From NCBI RefSeq assembly GCF_964204645.1, contig NC_134027.1, positions 19,704,485 to 19,768,484 of the forward strand: 64,000 nt of DNA, given 5' to 3'. Origin of the DNA: Tubulanus polymorphus (Eukaryota > Nemertea > Palaeonemertea > Tubulaniformes > Tubulanidae). The notes beneath the pieces were generated by a model that was given only the letters and a program-made list of their open reading frames with translations, was not told the DNA's origin and did not search any database. Positions 45,395-55,320 of the stretch are shown in pieces; the first letter of the stretch is position 1, and every line of letters starts with the position of its first letter. A program made the position numbers and the translations under genes.

Positions 45395-46639
45395 TTATTC
45401 TTTCAATTTTACTAGATAAAATCCATTCATTAAATTTATCATCGTACCCTTTATATTTCACCAGAGAATACTTTTTTCCTTTAAGAGATTTTGTTTTCAA
45501 TACTTTTTCTATTTTATATTCTATATCATCTGGATTTGGCACAAGTGATAATTCTTGTTCATAGAAATAACCTAATACTTCTTCATCTTTTAAATCTTCT
45601 AATTTATAAACAAAAGGTTTAGTTAATATTATCTGTTTAATCTTGAATATTTCTTCGGTAAAATTTGGAGTATAACCTTTATAAAATGTTTTTCGATATT
45701 TAGATATTCTTACATGTTGTCCTATTTTAAATTTAGGTTCTCAAAAATCATGTGTAACAAATGCTCCATATAAATTATTCCAAACTATTTCTGAATTATC
45801 TTCTTTTCTAGCTTGTATCGGTTTCGTACCAATACTTGAATGTTTAGAATTATTATAACCTTTCACTAAATCATCTAATACATCTATATATTTATATGTT
45901 TCATTAGCAGTAAAATTTTTCCGCATTCTAGTTTTCAATGTTTTATTAAATCTTTCTATAATAGATGCTTTTTTATCTGAGTGTGTTGAAAAATACTCTA
46001 AATCGTTATCAGATAATAATTTTTCAAAATGTTTATTATAAAATTCCTTACCTTCATCAAATTGTATCTTATCTGGGATAGCTTCTTTAAATATATTTCT
46101 AAAAGCATTAGTAACTTCTATACCTGTTTTATTTTTGATTGGTATTGACCATGCGTATCTACTGAATATATCTATAACATTTACTATCCAAAAATAGCCT
46201 TTGTTGTATCCTTCTAAGTTCTTCATGTCAATTAAATCCGCTTGCCATTGTTGATCAATATATGAAACAATTTCTTTTCTTGTTAAATAATTCTTATCCA
46301 TTTTCTTATGGATTTGATATGTTGGTTGATTTTGTAACCATTATCATAATTCACTATATTTTATATTTTCTTTATCAGATTTAATTTTATCCCATAATTC
46401 TGTAACACTAGTATATGATACTTCACTCTCGTAACTTTTCTTGTTAAATAAGTTTTATCCATTTTCTTGTGGATTTGATATGTTGGTTGATTTTGTAACC
46501 ATGATTTCAATTCACTATATTTTATATTACCATTTTCCTTATCAGATTTAATTTTACCCCATAATTCTGTAACGTTAGAATATGATACTTCACTTTCTGG
46601 GTTATAATATAAATCTCTTAAATATTGTTCTTTTTTCAT
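45369..46639 (-). pseudogene. Polinton integrase (rve DDE) with C-terminal chromodomain
   Basis: The N-terminal part opens at 46639 (MKKEQYLRDLYYNPESEVSYS) and is broken by a 161-bp duplication. The catalytic core lies in frame 46301-45741. It has QWQADLIDM (first D), DKIQFDEGKEF (second D) and SIIERFNKTLK (E), all kept. The frame then meets one in-frame TGA at 45741-45743 and continues without a shift as EPKFKIGQHVRISKYRKTF and GYTPNFTEEIF. The final part, YKIEKVLKTK then KGKKYSLVKYKGYDDKFNEWI, is a chromodomain. Polinton integrases typically have this chromodomain, which may steer insertion to marked chromatin. Stop at 45369-45371. Confidence 0.9.
46271..46600 (-). repeat. 161-bp tandem duplication in the integrase N-terminus
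   Basis: The block around TATCCATTTTCTT recurs 161 bp apart (46295 and 46456) and similarity continues through AATTCTGTAAC..TATGATACTTCACT. As 161 is not a multiple of three, it breaks the integrase frame. Confidence 0.85.
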
Positions 46640-46645
46640 CTTCTT

Positions 46646-47005
46646 TTAATCAATTAATAATAATCTTGGTTTATTTTCAATGACTTTATCATTTAACTTA
46701 TTTTCTGGTATAAAAGGTTTATTATTATCATCATCTTTATCATCAGATTTATACTTATATTCATGTATTACACCGGAGAATATAATAACTGTTACTAATC
46801 CAATTGTAATATATAATTTATTATTACTTCCAGCATTAGAAGCATTAGATGAATTATTATTTGAATCAATAACAGATAATTTCTGTGATTCATTTATATC
46901 AGTTAATTTCTTTTTCTTGGCTCTTTTTAATTCTGCCGATCTTTTACCCAATTCCCTTGCCCATTTAATTTGTTTCTCAGATCTAGGCTTAACATCTTCA
47001 CTCAT
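46646..47005 (-). CDS. small membrane protein of the Polinton block
   Basis: Intact frame of 119 codons. The N-terminus is lysine- and arginine-rich (KQIKWARELGKRSAELKRAKKKK). A Ser/Asn linker follows, then one hydrophobic helix, about residues 66-82 (ITIGLVTVIIFSGVI), and a charged Lys/Asp tail. A single-pass membrane protein is likely. Polintons and related viruses carry several small membrane proteins of unknown role. It lies 7 bp from the integrase start and 14 bp from the next gene. No family was recognised. Confidence 0.55.
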   Translation of the reverse strand: MSEDVKPRSEKQIKWARELGKRSAELKRAKKKKLTDINESQKLSVIDSNNNSSNASNAGSNNKLYITIGLVTVIIFSGVIHEYKYKSDDKDDDNNKPFIPENKLNDKVIENKPRLLLID

Positions 47006-47018
47006 TTATTTTAGTTAA

Positions 47019-47222
47019 TTATTGTTCCGAGTCAATATCTTCTGATTTATTTTTATCTTTATATTCTATAGGTTTGATATTAGAAAATGTTATAACTCCG
47101 GTGGAAATTAATGTCATAATTCCTCCTAATTGGAATGAAGCGTATCCGACCCATTTTTGAAGTTCTGTCATAACTAAATAATCATTTTTTAAATCACTAT
47201 ATAATTTATTTTTCATCATCAA
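47019..47222 (-). CDS. small membrane protein of the Polinton block
   Basis: Intact frame of 67 codons with a central hydrophobic stretch (GYASFQLGGIMTLISTGVITF) and a charged C-terminus. The start is one of three adjacent Met codons. It overlaps the neighbouring gene end by 17 nt, a compact virus-like arrangement. Function is unknown. Confidence 0.5.
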   Translation of the reverse strand: MMMKNKLYSDLKNDYLVMTELQKWVGYASFQLGGIMTLISTGVITFSNIKPIEYKDKNKSEDIDSEQ

Positions 47223-47589
47223 TTGGTATAATCCGGTTACATAACTTAGAGTAAAATTTTACTATTCCATCACTTAAAGAATCATTTATTCTAGCTAATC
47301 TAGCTTCTTCATATATTTTGAAATGTTTTATTACTTTATCTGGTTTCATGGCATCTAATTCTTGAAAAGTTATCATTTTCCCCAGGAAATCCTTAGATTT
47401 TCCACCAGCAATCAATAATTCACGATGGTGCTTACATGCCAAATCGTATTCATAATCAATATTATTAATAACTGGAGCACAATTAGTGGCTACATTATCA
47501 TTATCATTTTCAACTTTAGCTTCGGTTAATCCTAAATCATCTAGTGTTTTTTCAATATCAATATTATTCTTATTCGATTTCCTTGACAT
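47206..47589 (-). CDS. hypothetical soluble protein of the Polinton block
   Basis: Intact frame of 127 codons, predicted soluble and acidic. It begins MSRKSNKNNIDIEKTLDDLGL and includes DLACKHHRELLIAGGKSKDFLGK and KHFKIYEEARLARINDS, likely helical. No domain was recognised. About 300 bp of non-coding A+T-rich DNA separates it from the HNH gene. That spacer holds two copies of AATATTTCTTTTCA (minus), at about 47.61 and 47.74 kb, which could be promoter elements. Confidence 0.5.
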   Translation of the reverse strand: MSRKSNKNNIDIEKTLDDLGLTEAKVENDNDNVATNCAPVINNIDYEYDLACKHHRELLIAGGKSKDFLGKMITFQELDAMKPDKVIKHFKIYEEARLARINDSLSDGIVKFYSKLCNRIIPIDDEK

Positions 47590-47888
47590 TTATATTAGAG
47601 AAAAAGTGAAAAGAAATATTATTCTCATTCTTCAAATGGTACTAGTTAGTTAAGTTATTGATAGTAAATTGACTAGGTTAGTTTAAGTTAAAGAATTTCT
47701 ATTCAAATCTATTCAAAATATAAAATATTCTCTTTTTGAAAAGAAATATTAGAATTTTAATAAAATTAAAATTAAAATAATGGCTAGTTGAAGGTATGTA
47801 ATTTTTAATATATTTTATTTGCATTCTATTTGATATCTCACTACTTTGGTCTATCTATAGGAGCAGTAACTATAACGGTCCAGATAAG

Positions 47889-48561
47889 TCATTTCGGATC
47901 CTTGATATCAAATTCCTCAACGTATTGTTCATTATTTGGATCATTGTTCCATAATTCAATGAATTTCTTTGCTTTATCTAATTGATCCAAATATAACTGA
48001 AAGTCTAGTTTATTAGATTTAATTATATTTCTTCTTTTCAAGAGGCCTTACATTTCTCCAATTCCATATTAACTTCTGATTGTATTCATCATTCATGTTA
48101 AATTTAGAAATCGGCAACACATGATCAATATGAAAGTATTCACCATAGTTTTTTTCATTCATTTTATCGTCGAATTGATATACAATCCATGATTTGAGAA
48201 ATTCATCTGAACACCCCAATAAATTAGATAGTGTAACTGAATGCGCTTCTTTACTGAATAATTGTGATAATCTATTACCTAGACATTGTTTCATTTTAAA
48301 ATTAAAATCTGCTTGATATCTTTCTTTATGATATTTATTTTGATACGCTTTAACGCGTTCTGGATTATTTTCCTTCCATTGCTTAATTCTATCGTTGCGT
48401 ACTTCAATATTATCTCTATAATATTGTTGATTATTCTGATTATAACAGCTTTTGCAATTATGACGTAAACCATCTTTACCAATCTTACGTTTATAATAAT
48501 CTGTAAATGGCTTACTTATTTTACATTTGCAACATGTCTTCTGATATATATATATATTCAT
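47889..48561 (-). pseudogene. HNH endonuclease with N-terminal zinc motif
   Basis: ATG at 48561. The N-terminus has a CxxC pair (CCKCKISKPFTDYY) and a second pair (HNCKSCYN), a zinc-binding module common in phage and viral HNH enzymes. The HNH core is FHIDHVLPISKFN followed by WNWRNVRPLEK. The frame annotated to 48019 ends in KKKYN, stop. One base earlier in an A-rich run another frame continues IKSNKLDFQLYLDQLDKAKKF, the tail seen in such enzymes, to TGA at 47889-47891. So one frameshift is likely. HNH enzymes nick or cut DNA; in viral settings they may act as homing or recombination nucleases. Confidence 0.8.
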
Positions 48562-48610
48562 AACTCTATTTGTAATATTGATAGTTTGTAATTGTTCCTT
48601 GTTAAATTGA

Positions 48611-49135
48611 TTAACACGTTATAATCCTGTTCATTATTTCCTTTTCTTTCTCTTCTTCTCTTTTAAATTTTAGATATTCTTCTAAATTTCAACCATAAGC
48701 AACTGTGTGTATACCATCATTCAGAATATATCTTTTATCATCGAATGGGTTTAGACTAACCTTTTCAATTTCTTCAATAAACATCTCGTGGTACTCAGAT
48801 CTTAAACATTTCATCTTGTGTTTTCTAACTTCTTCATTGAATAAACAATTGATGTAATCTTTGAAATGAATATTTTTTTCTACTACACTTTTGGTTATTC
48901 CTTTTAACTTTTAAGCTTCATGAGTTTTAGGTCTATAACTATACATTTTAGATCTAATACCTGTAAATTCTATCATTTCTTCACCTCCTAATTCATCTTT
49001 GAATTTACCTGGCACCTTTTTATTATCATTGTTAAACAATTCATGATTTTTAGGATAATTACTGAAATCAAAATGATGTTTTAATGTTTTTAAATCATCT
49101 CTTATGTTATTAGTTTTTAAATATTCAATGATTTA
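48611..49135 (-). pseudogene. protein-primed family B DNA polymerase, C-terminal end
   Basis: The reading frame from about 49135 gives HFDFSNYPKNHELF, NNDNKKVPGKFKDELGG, MIEFTGIRSKMYSYRPK, a stop (TAA), and KLKGITKSVVEKNI. Near the end it reads FDDKRYILNDGIHTVAYG, a second stop (TGA), and a lysine/glutamate-rich tail ending at TAA 48611-48613. This order of motifs is the C-terminal region of Polinton pPolB genes. The catalytic domain would lie to the right of 49135 and is missing, replaced by A+T-rich non-coding DNA up to about 49335. The gene copied the element genome by protein priming. Confidence 0.85.
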
Positions 49136-49336
49136 AATATGAATTATTTCACTCGTTAATTACTCATTACTTTTTATGTTAAAAATTGATTTTTTTTTAT
49201 TCGAAATCTATATTTGATCTTATTTTTCTAGATTATTATGCTTACATTTTACTCTCACTTTTAAAACATGAAATTTATTTTAAAATATATGAAATTTTAA
49301 AATATATGAGATGTTCATATATATGAAATTAACATT
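49136..49336. other. A+T-rich right end of the Polinton block
   Basis: No coding signal. Short direct repeats AAAATATATGA occur twice near 49.29 kb. Composition changes abruptly at about 49337. Confidence 0.45.
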
Positions 49337-49379
49337 CGACGCGGACAAGACTTGTGCAGGCGGGTCTCGGTCCCATGAG

Positions 49380-49612
49380 TCTTCCGCGACTTCGAGAATA
49401 CGCACTCTCTCTTCGTGATATTTGACGTGCCCGCGAGCCTTCAGTTTGGTGGCGAACTGTTTACCACATTTTTCGCACTCAAAAACCTTTCCCTCGCGGA
49501 TCCGGCCTTCACAATACCGATTGTGCGCGTGGACATTTTCTTTATCGACTCTTCGCGCACAGTAAATACATTTAACTTTGGCCGATTTATCCCTACAAAA
49601 TAAAACGGATAA
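49380..49612 (-). pseudogene. Gypsy-1 3'-terminal C2H2 zinc finger
   Basis: In the minus strand the frame reads KCIYCARRVDKENVHAHNRYC and then FECEKCGKQFATKLKARGHVKYH. The second block is a C-x2-C-x12-H-x3-H finger. The integrase tail frame stops just upstream (49625), and an acceptor-like TTTTGTAG precedes the finger, so splicing or a broken fusion could link them. C-terminal fingers occur in some Gypsy integrases. Confidence 0.6.
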
Positions 49613-49624
49613 AAAACATGATGA

Positions 49625-49925
49625 TTAACGATGGTAGACGACATCTGGACAAGAACCAGTCACCATATCTATCAGGTGCTCCGATGTACGCCCAAAAAAA
49701 GTGGTTCTAAAATTGTCGCTTTTGATTTCGTCTGAGTATTTCTCTGAATAGTCGGAAGTCCTCAGGTCAGTTGAGGTTAGCTCAAGGTAAGGTTTCAGTC
49801 GGTCGAAATGCACGGTCATACGCTTGTTCGAATTAGGAAGCGCTATAGTATAGACTATGTCGTTTATTGTCCCCCGCGCGGCGTAGGCCACGGGCGGGGG
49901 ACTTGGTATCCGCCTCTGTCCGTCC
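49625..49925 (-). pseudogene. Gypsy-1 integrase C-terminal tail
   Basis: The frame contains YAARGTINDIVYTIALPNSNKRMTVHFDRLKPYLEL, the beta-rich C-terminal motif of Gypsy integrases (VHxxRLKPY). The open frame seems to start at 50041, but that part is translated repeat DNA, so the real coding begins at the array border near 49925. Confidence 0.75.
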
Positions 49926-49929
49926 GCAT

Positions 49930-50850
49930 GAGCTTGTGAAAGCGATTCATGAAGAACCGTTGATCGCATGAGTATGATTACCCCTAGGGAGAGGATGTGC
50001 CCTATTGATTCTGGGGTCCAAGGATCAAAGGTCAAGGTCACTACAGGTCATTCATGTAAAACCTTGTGAACGTGATTCAAGTCGATAGCAGGACCATGAT
50101 ATTACGTAGCATGATTACCCCTAGGGAGAGGATGTGCCCTATTGATTATGGGGTCCAAGGACCAAAGGTCAAGGTGACTTTTGGTCATTCATGTGAAAGC
50201 TTGTGAACGTCATTTGAGAAGAACCGTTGATAGCGGGACCATGATATTACGTAGTATGATTACCCCTAGGGAGAGGATGTGCCCTATTGATTTTGGAGTC
50301 CAAGGACCAAAGGTCATGGTTACTACAGGTCATTCATGTGAAACCTTGTGAATTTCATTCAAGAACAACCGTTGATAGCAGGACCATGATATTATGTAGT
50401 ATGATTACCCCTAGGGAGATGATGTGCCCTATTGATTCTGGGCTCAAAGTATCAAAGGTCAAGGTCACTTCAGGTCATTCACGTGAAACCTTATGTCGTG
50501 AATGTGATTCAGAAAGAATGTTGATAGCAATACAATGATATTACATCGCATGATTACCCCTAGGGAGAGGATGTGCCCTATTGATTTTGGGGAAAAAGGT
50601 CAAGGTCACTAGATATCATTCAAGAAGAACCAATGATAACGGAACAATGCTATTTCATTGTATGATTACCCCTGGGAAGAGGATGTGCATTAGTGATTTT
50701 GGAGTTCTAGGGTCAAAGGTCATGGTTGGTGGACGTCGTTTGCCTAAAACCTGTAAACTCAATTCTTAAATAACCATTCATAGCAGGAAAATGATATTTC
50801 ATAGTACGGTTATCCCTGGATACACTCATCATTTTTCTATACCAAAGATC
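49930..50850 (+). repeat. tandem array, ~145-bp unit, seven copies, AGGTCA-rich
   Basis: Units are marked by ATGATTACCCCTAGGGAGAG. Starts are 49974, 50111, 50256, 50401, 50550 and 50662, plus a diverged copy at 50806. Spacings are 137, 145, 145, 149, 112 and 144. Each unit also has GATGTGCCCTATTGATT and CAAAGGTCAAGGTCA-type words, the latter varying. The array sits inside the Gypsy-1 integrase. Confidence 0.88.
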
Positions 50851-50869
50851 AGTGTTTTCAGGTGTCATT

Positions 50870-52084
50870 CATTCTATACCGGCTATCGCGGGGACATAGA
50901 TACGTAGTATCGAATTGCCTTGTTATCTTGAAAATCTGGCACGGTCCTACCCAACGACAGGCCAGCTTCGATGACTTCATGCCAGATGTGACAGGTCGGA
51001 AAAGCCATACCCTATCACCGACTTTATAGTTCGTTCCATGATTATGCGTATCATAATGTCTCATTTCTTTTAGCACGTAGCGCTAAGTTCTTTCTGGTGT
51101 GTGAAAAAGCTAAAGTAAGGCGTTCTATCCGTTCTGTCGCGAACGTCTCAACTGGGAGTTGTATTGAAGGGTGAGGAGTTCCTGAGAGAATATCTATGGG
51201 TAGGTTTATATCTCCGCCTAGCATTAAATAGTTTGGAGAAAATCCGGTCGAATCATGTGTCGACGCTCGGTACGCCATCATTAGAAATGGCGGCTGCTCG
51301 TCCCAGTCGTCCTGGTTTTTATTCACAAGCATGGCGAGCCCATTCAACAGCGTGCGATTGTTCCGACGAATAATCCATCAGACTGCGGATGGTAGGCAGT
51401 ACTTCTAATCTTACGCATTTCTAACATAGCGCAAATTTCAGTCATTAGTTTTGACTGGAAATTAGACCCTTGATCGGGGTGAAATTGTCTTGCTACTCCA
51501 AACCTACTTATGAGTTCTCGGACGAGTGTTGCCGCTACAGTCTTGGCTTCCTGATTGGGTAGAGGATAGGCCTCTACCCAACGAGTAAAATAATCGGAGA
51601 CAACTAAAATTACTGTTTTCCCGGCTTTCGTTTCGGGTAGCGGCCCCAAAATATCTAAAGCTATTCTTTCCATAGGTAGTCCAACGCGCTAGTCTTTTAA
51701 AGTTTTGCTTTTTTACTTCTAGGTGGACTCTTCCTGGATGCACATAGGTGACAAGTCGCACACCAGAGTTTGACATCGTCCCGAATTTCTGGCCAGAAAT
51801 ATCTTTTGTGAATGCTAGTGAGGGTCTTCTCGTAGCCAAAATGTCCGGCGGTTCTAGAAGCATGAATTTCGATGAATACTTCGTGACGGTAAGTTTTAGG
51901 CAAAACTAACAACGTGGACGGTTCTAACCCTTCTCTTTCCTTGGTGATATACAGGAGGCCCTCGACCAATCTTAATTAATTGTTCCCACCGGGTCGCTAG
52001 AAATTTGCTAGTAGCGCCCTCACTCGCCACATCCTGCCAGCTTGGTCGATTTTGGGACTTATACCACTCTACACTACATCTCAA
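50870..52084 (-). pseudogene. Gypsy-1 integrase
   Basis: From 52084 leftwards: spacer CSVEWYKSQNRPSW; frame 51969-51697 with the HHCC zinc domain (IHASRTAGHFGYEKT ... WCATCHLCAS); frame 51673-51344 with ALDILGPLPETKAGK (first D) and QFHPDQGSNF (second D). After a frameshift comes RNNRTLLNGLAMLVNK in 51347-51051 and then VGDRVWLFRP (51076-50870). At the expected catalytic Glu (normally VERxNRT) the shifted frame reads IRRNNRT, so Glu seems replaced by Arg. The last ~20 residues run into the tandem array. Confidence 0.88.
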
Positions 52085-52422
52085 ATCAGGTTCGTTTGTT
52101 TTTGCTTGGCCTAATCCAGACCTGCCAACCTTGTGTCTGACTAAATCAGAACAATTTCATAAATTATCAGTAATTTTTGAGGTTTTTCAGTAACAAGCAT
52201 ACAATACTAAAACACTGTTATACTATATAAATCATTTTATTTATCAACGAAAAAACAAATTGTGATTGTCAGAACAATTAATACTGTAATAATTGATTCC
52301 CGGCAAATAAAAACAACTGAGAAAAAACCGCTGCAAATTAATTAGCAAAGACATCTTTTGAAAATTATCATCTAAATTGTTCAACTTTCACGGACAATTG
52401 AACATTAATAAGCATAATACGA

Positions 52423-52650
52423 TTATCGTTTCGATAAAGCTGCCGCTGTAGCCTTCTTAGCTTTCTCTAATAATTTCACGCTTGGATCATACTCATGACA
52501 AACAATGCCTTGAGCTTTCATGATGAGCAAACTTTCCAATGTCTTTTGTCCTAATGACGCTCTGAAGTCATTTCGATTCTTCCTGACGATACTAAAAATT
52601 CTCTCGCACTGCGCATCCGAAACTGGTATCAACAACACTTGAAGCATCAC
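52423..52650 (-). pseudogene. hAT transposase C-terminal dimerisation domain
   Basis: The frame has VLLIPVSDAQCERIFSIVRKNRNDFRASLGQKTLESLLIMK, a clear hAT dimerisation signature (P.SxAxxERxFS....R..L....LxxLL). Residues before it and the catalytic core are missing. With the zinc finger upstream this shows an internally deleted, non-autonomous copy. Confidence 0.85.
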
Positions 52651-52743
52651 CCTGGGTAAAATAGTAAACCTGCAGAGAAAATATAATTTGGTGGATAAAT
52701 TTATATTCTATACAACAAAGTTTCTCTACCCACTGTTTATGGA

Positions 52744-53117
52744 TTATAGTTTTACTACATAAAACATGTAGGCTGATAATCTAATAGCCCGGATAGCGTC
52801 TAATTCAAGACCAGACGATGCTGGAGTGAAAAAACGACTTATCTTACATGTTTTTGCGTTAGTCTTATGTTTTTTCGTCTCCAAATGACGCTGTATGTCA
52901 GTTATACCGCCGTGCGCTATGTTAATAGCAAAACTCCACAGTCCGTACAAAACGAGTGTTTCGAGCTCTTCGAGGCCTTCATGCAGGGGAATTTAACAGT
53001 GTAACTACTCCGAAACGTTTGCGTACCGGTCGGCCTCTTTCTTTTATTTGCTGGTTCATTGTTATTAGGGTCTTCATCGCTTAAATCCATCAAACAAACC
53101 ATCGCCGAATTCGTCAT
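52744..53117 (-). pseudogene. hAT transposase N-terminal BED-type zinc finger
   Basis: The frame starting at 53117 reads an acidic and basic leader, then SYTVKFPCMKASKSSKHSFCTDCG. A shift leads into GGITDIQRHLETKKHKTNA (52950-52744). Together they form a C-x2-C...H-x4-H BED-like finger, the usual DNA-binding start of hAT transposases. A frameshift lies between the two halves. The middle catalytic region has been deleted. Confidence 0.75.
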
Positions 53118-53655
53118 GACTTCTGTCGGCAGCCGTCATTATAAGTCACACTAATTACAGCCGAAAACCGATGCGAATGGTTGGCGAAGGGAGATCGTGT
53201 TTGCAAATATTTTATAATTTAATTTGTTTATCATTGACCAAGTAAATAAAGCAGAATCGTGAATTGATAGACGAATAAAATAACTTCAGTCGGGTTATTG
53301 CAAAAAATTCCGCGCTTGCAAGCAACGTTGATATATGTTACAGCAGATGCGCTGTTGTGTTGTACTGTATAGTAAGGCGCTCGCGCAGTGTATAGGTTGC
53401 CACGGTGACAGCCGGCGCCAGGCGCGTGTATGTCAGCTCACACCAGCGGTCTGTGTACACAAACTGCTCGCGTGGCGTGCCGATAATCAAATCATCTTTC
53501 GTCATTTTTAAAGAATATCGTAACGACGCTAGAATTTTCCGTAGAACGTAATGAAAATAAACTAAAATCGTAATTTTGAACACCCAATCGTAACATCGTA
53601 ATTTGTAATGTTAATCCGAAACGATTACGGGAAAATCGTAACAGTTGGCAGGTCT

Positions 53656-54839
53656 GCTTATCCTGTCGGCGACCATTTTGCGACCGCATGATAATTCAGT
53701 GGAACAGTCTCTGATAGCTCTCACCCGCTTGGCGTGGGTGCATGGACTCTCGATTGTTTCATATCTTTCAGAGGCCCTCAAGCAATGCTGACATTCCCTA
53801 CGACCCAAAGCATCTGCGTTTGTATGTAGACGGCCGGGACGATGTTGAACCTTAAATTCATATTCTGACCGCAGGTTAATCCACCTGGCAGTCTGCCCCT
53901 CCGGATCTTTAAAAGACATGAGCCAACGTAGCGAACCGTGGTCGGTGCGGATCAGAAACTCTGTCCCTAATAAATGTCTGAAATGCTTGACGTATGTGAC
54001 TACTGCCAATAGCTTACGTCTCGTGACACGATAATTTCGCTCTTGCTTTGACAAGGTGCGACTGCCATAAGCGATCACTTTCTCTGCCCCATCGTGTACT
54101 TGTGACAAAACAGCCCCCAAGTCTATCCCACTAGCGTCTGTATCTAAGATAAACTGGGTATCCGGGAGTGGAAAAGCCAGTATAGGCGCTGTCATGAGCG
54201 CGTCTTTCAATTCCTCAAAAGCGGACTGACATTCCATAGACCATTCAAATTTCCTTCCCTTCTTGGTTAATCCGTGGAGGGGTTTCGTCGTCGATGCAAA
54301 ATCCTGGCAAAAACTCCGGTAGTACGATGCCAAACCCAAAAATGATCTCACGTCAGTTTGACCCCGCGGTACAGGCCAAGACTTAATTGATTCGATTTTA
54401 CCCGGAGACTACATGTCCTAAAAACACAACTGATTTCTCAAAGAAGTGGCACTTCTTGGATTTGAGTTTTAGATCGAATCTTCTAAGCCTTTCGAATACT
54501 TGGCGCAGGTTGCCCAAAGTCTCTTCAAAATTCTTTCCGAATACTATGCAATCATCCAAATAGACTAAGCAAATCTCATACTGCTGGCCACAGAGAACCT
54601 GTACCATGAGTCTTTCGAACGTCGCGCCACTATTACATAACCCGAAAGGCATCTTTCGAAATTGAAATATACCATCTCTCATGACAAATGCGGATTTCTC
54701 TTGCAGATTCTGATAGCTCGACCTGCCGATAACCAGATGCGAGATCCATGGTACAAAAATATCGAGAGCCAGAGAGAGAACGGATAGAATCATCAATTCT
54801 GGGTAGGGGATAAGCATCTTTCATAGTGACGTCATTCAC
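53656..54839 (-). pseudogene. Gypsy-1 reverse transcriptase and RNase H
   Basis: Frame 54839-54633 has KDAYPLPRIDDSIRSLSGSRYF and TMDLASGYRQVEL. The overlapping frame 54817-54398 has FRKMPFGLCNSGATFERLM and LVYLDDCIVFG (YLDD active site). A shift then leads to frame 54351-53656 with VRSFLGLASYYRSF, the RNase H start FILDTDASGIDLGAVLSQ, YRVTRRKLLAVV and TDHGSLRWLM. RT and RNase H copy the element RNA into DNA. Catalytic residues are largely kept, but at least two frameshifts kill the gene. It ends at the hAT insertion. Confidence 0.9.
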
Positions 54840-55320
54840 ACGCCGATAATCTACGCAAAATCTAATTCCCCCGTCCTCTTTGACACAAGAACTATCGGAC
54901 TAGCCCACGGTGAAGTTGACTGTTCGACCACCCCGCCATCTAGCATCTCTGACTAGGCGACTAGCTACCTCTTGTATTGCTGGTGGTAAGCGACGAGCCT
55001 GCTGTCTAACCGGCTTAGCGTCCTCTGTGTGTATATCGTGCGTAATTCCCGGAGATACCCCTAAATCTGCGTCGGACCGAGCGAAGATGTCTCGATACTC
55101 TTACTATCTCGATACTTATCTAGCTGGCATTTCTTCCCGTAGATGATTTGTTCACCGTGACACGTGATACTTTGCCTGGCTGGATGAATCTGGCAGTCAT
55201 AGTGTGAAAGAAAATCTAAACCTAAGAGGTTTCATCTTCGATATCAGCCACGGCGAATGGCCAGGGCATGACCTCACCGAAAATCTCGACTCCGACCTCA
55301 AGTTTACCGTATGAGGGGAA
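54840..55320 (-). pseudogene. Gypsy-1 degraded protease-RT connector
   Basis: This stretch links protease and reverse transcriptase. Short, shifted coding traces occur, but no continuous frame was found. Confidence 0.5.

Larger units (their letters stand above)
43806..49335. mobile_element. decayed Polinton/Maverick-type virus-related element
   Basis: The block is obviously A+T-richer than both flanks. It holds, on the minus strand from right to left, a protein-primed polymerase C-terminus, an HNH endonuclease, three small ORFs, an integrase with chromodomain and a packaging ATPase. A + strand zinc-finger-like gene sits at the left end. Polymerase, integrase and ATPase together define Polinton/Maverick elements and their viral relatives. 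No capsid, protease or terminal inverted repeat is visible, so both ends are lost. The left border coincides with a break in a dispersed repeat. The right border abuts a Gypsy 3' end. Confidence 0.85.
52118..53655 (-). mobile_element. hAT-like DNA transposon inserted in Gypsy-1
   Basis: The terminal inverted repeats read AGACCTGCCAAC at both ends. Flanking octamers CCTAATCC (52110-52117) and GCTTATCC (53656-53663) agree at six of eight positions, fitting an aged 8-bp target duplication, as hAT elements make. Removing the insert rejoins the Gypsy-1 region between RNase H and integrase. Confidence 0.82.
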
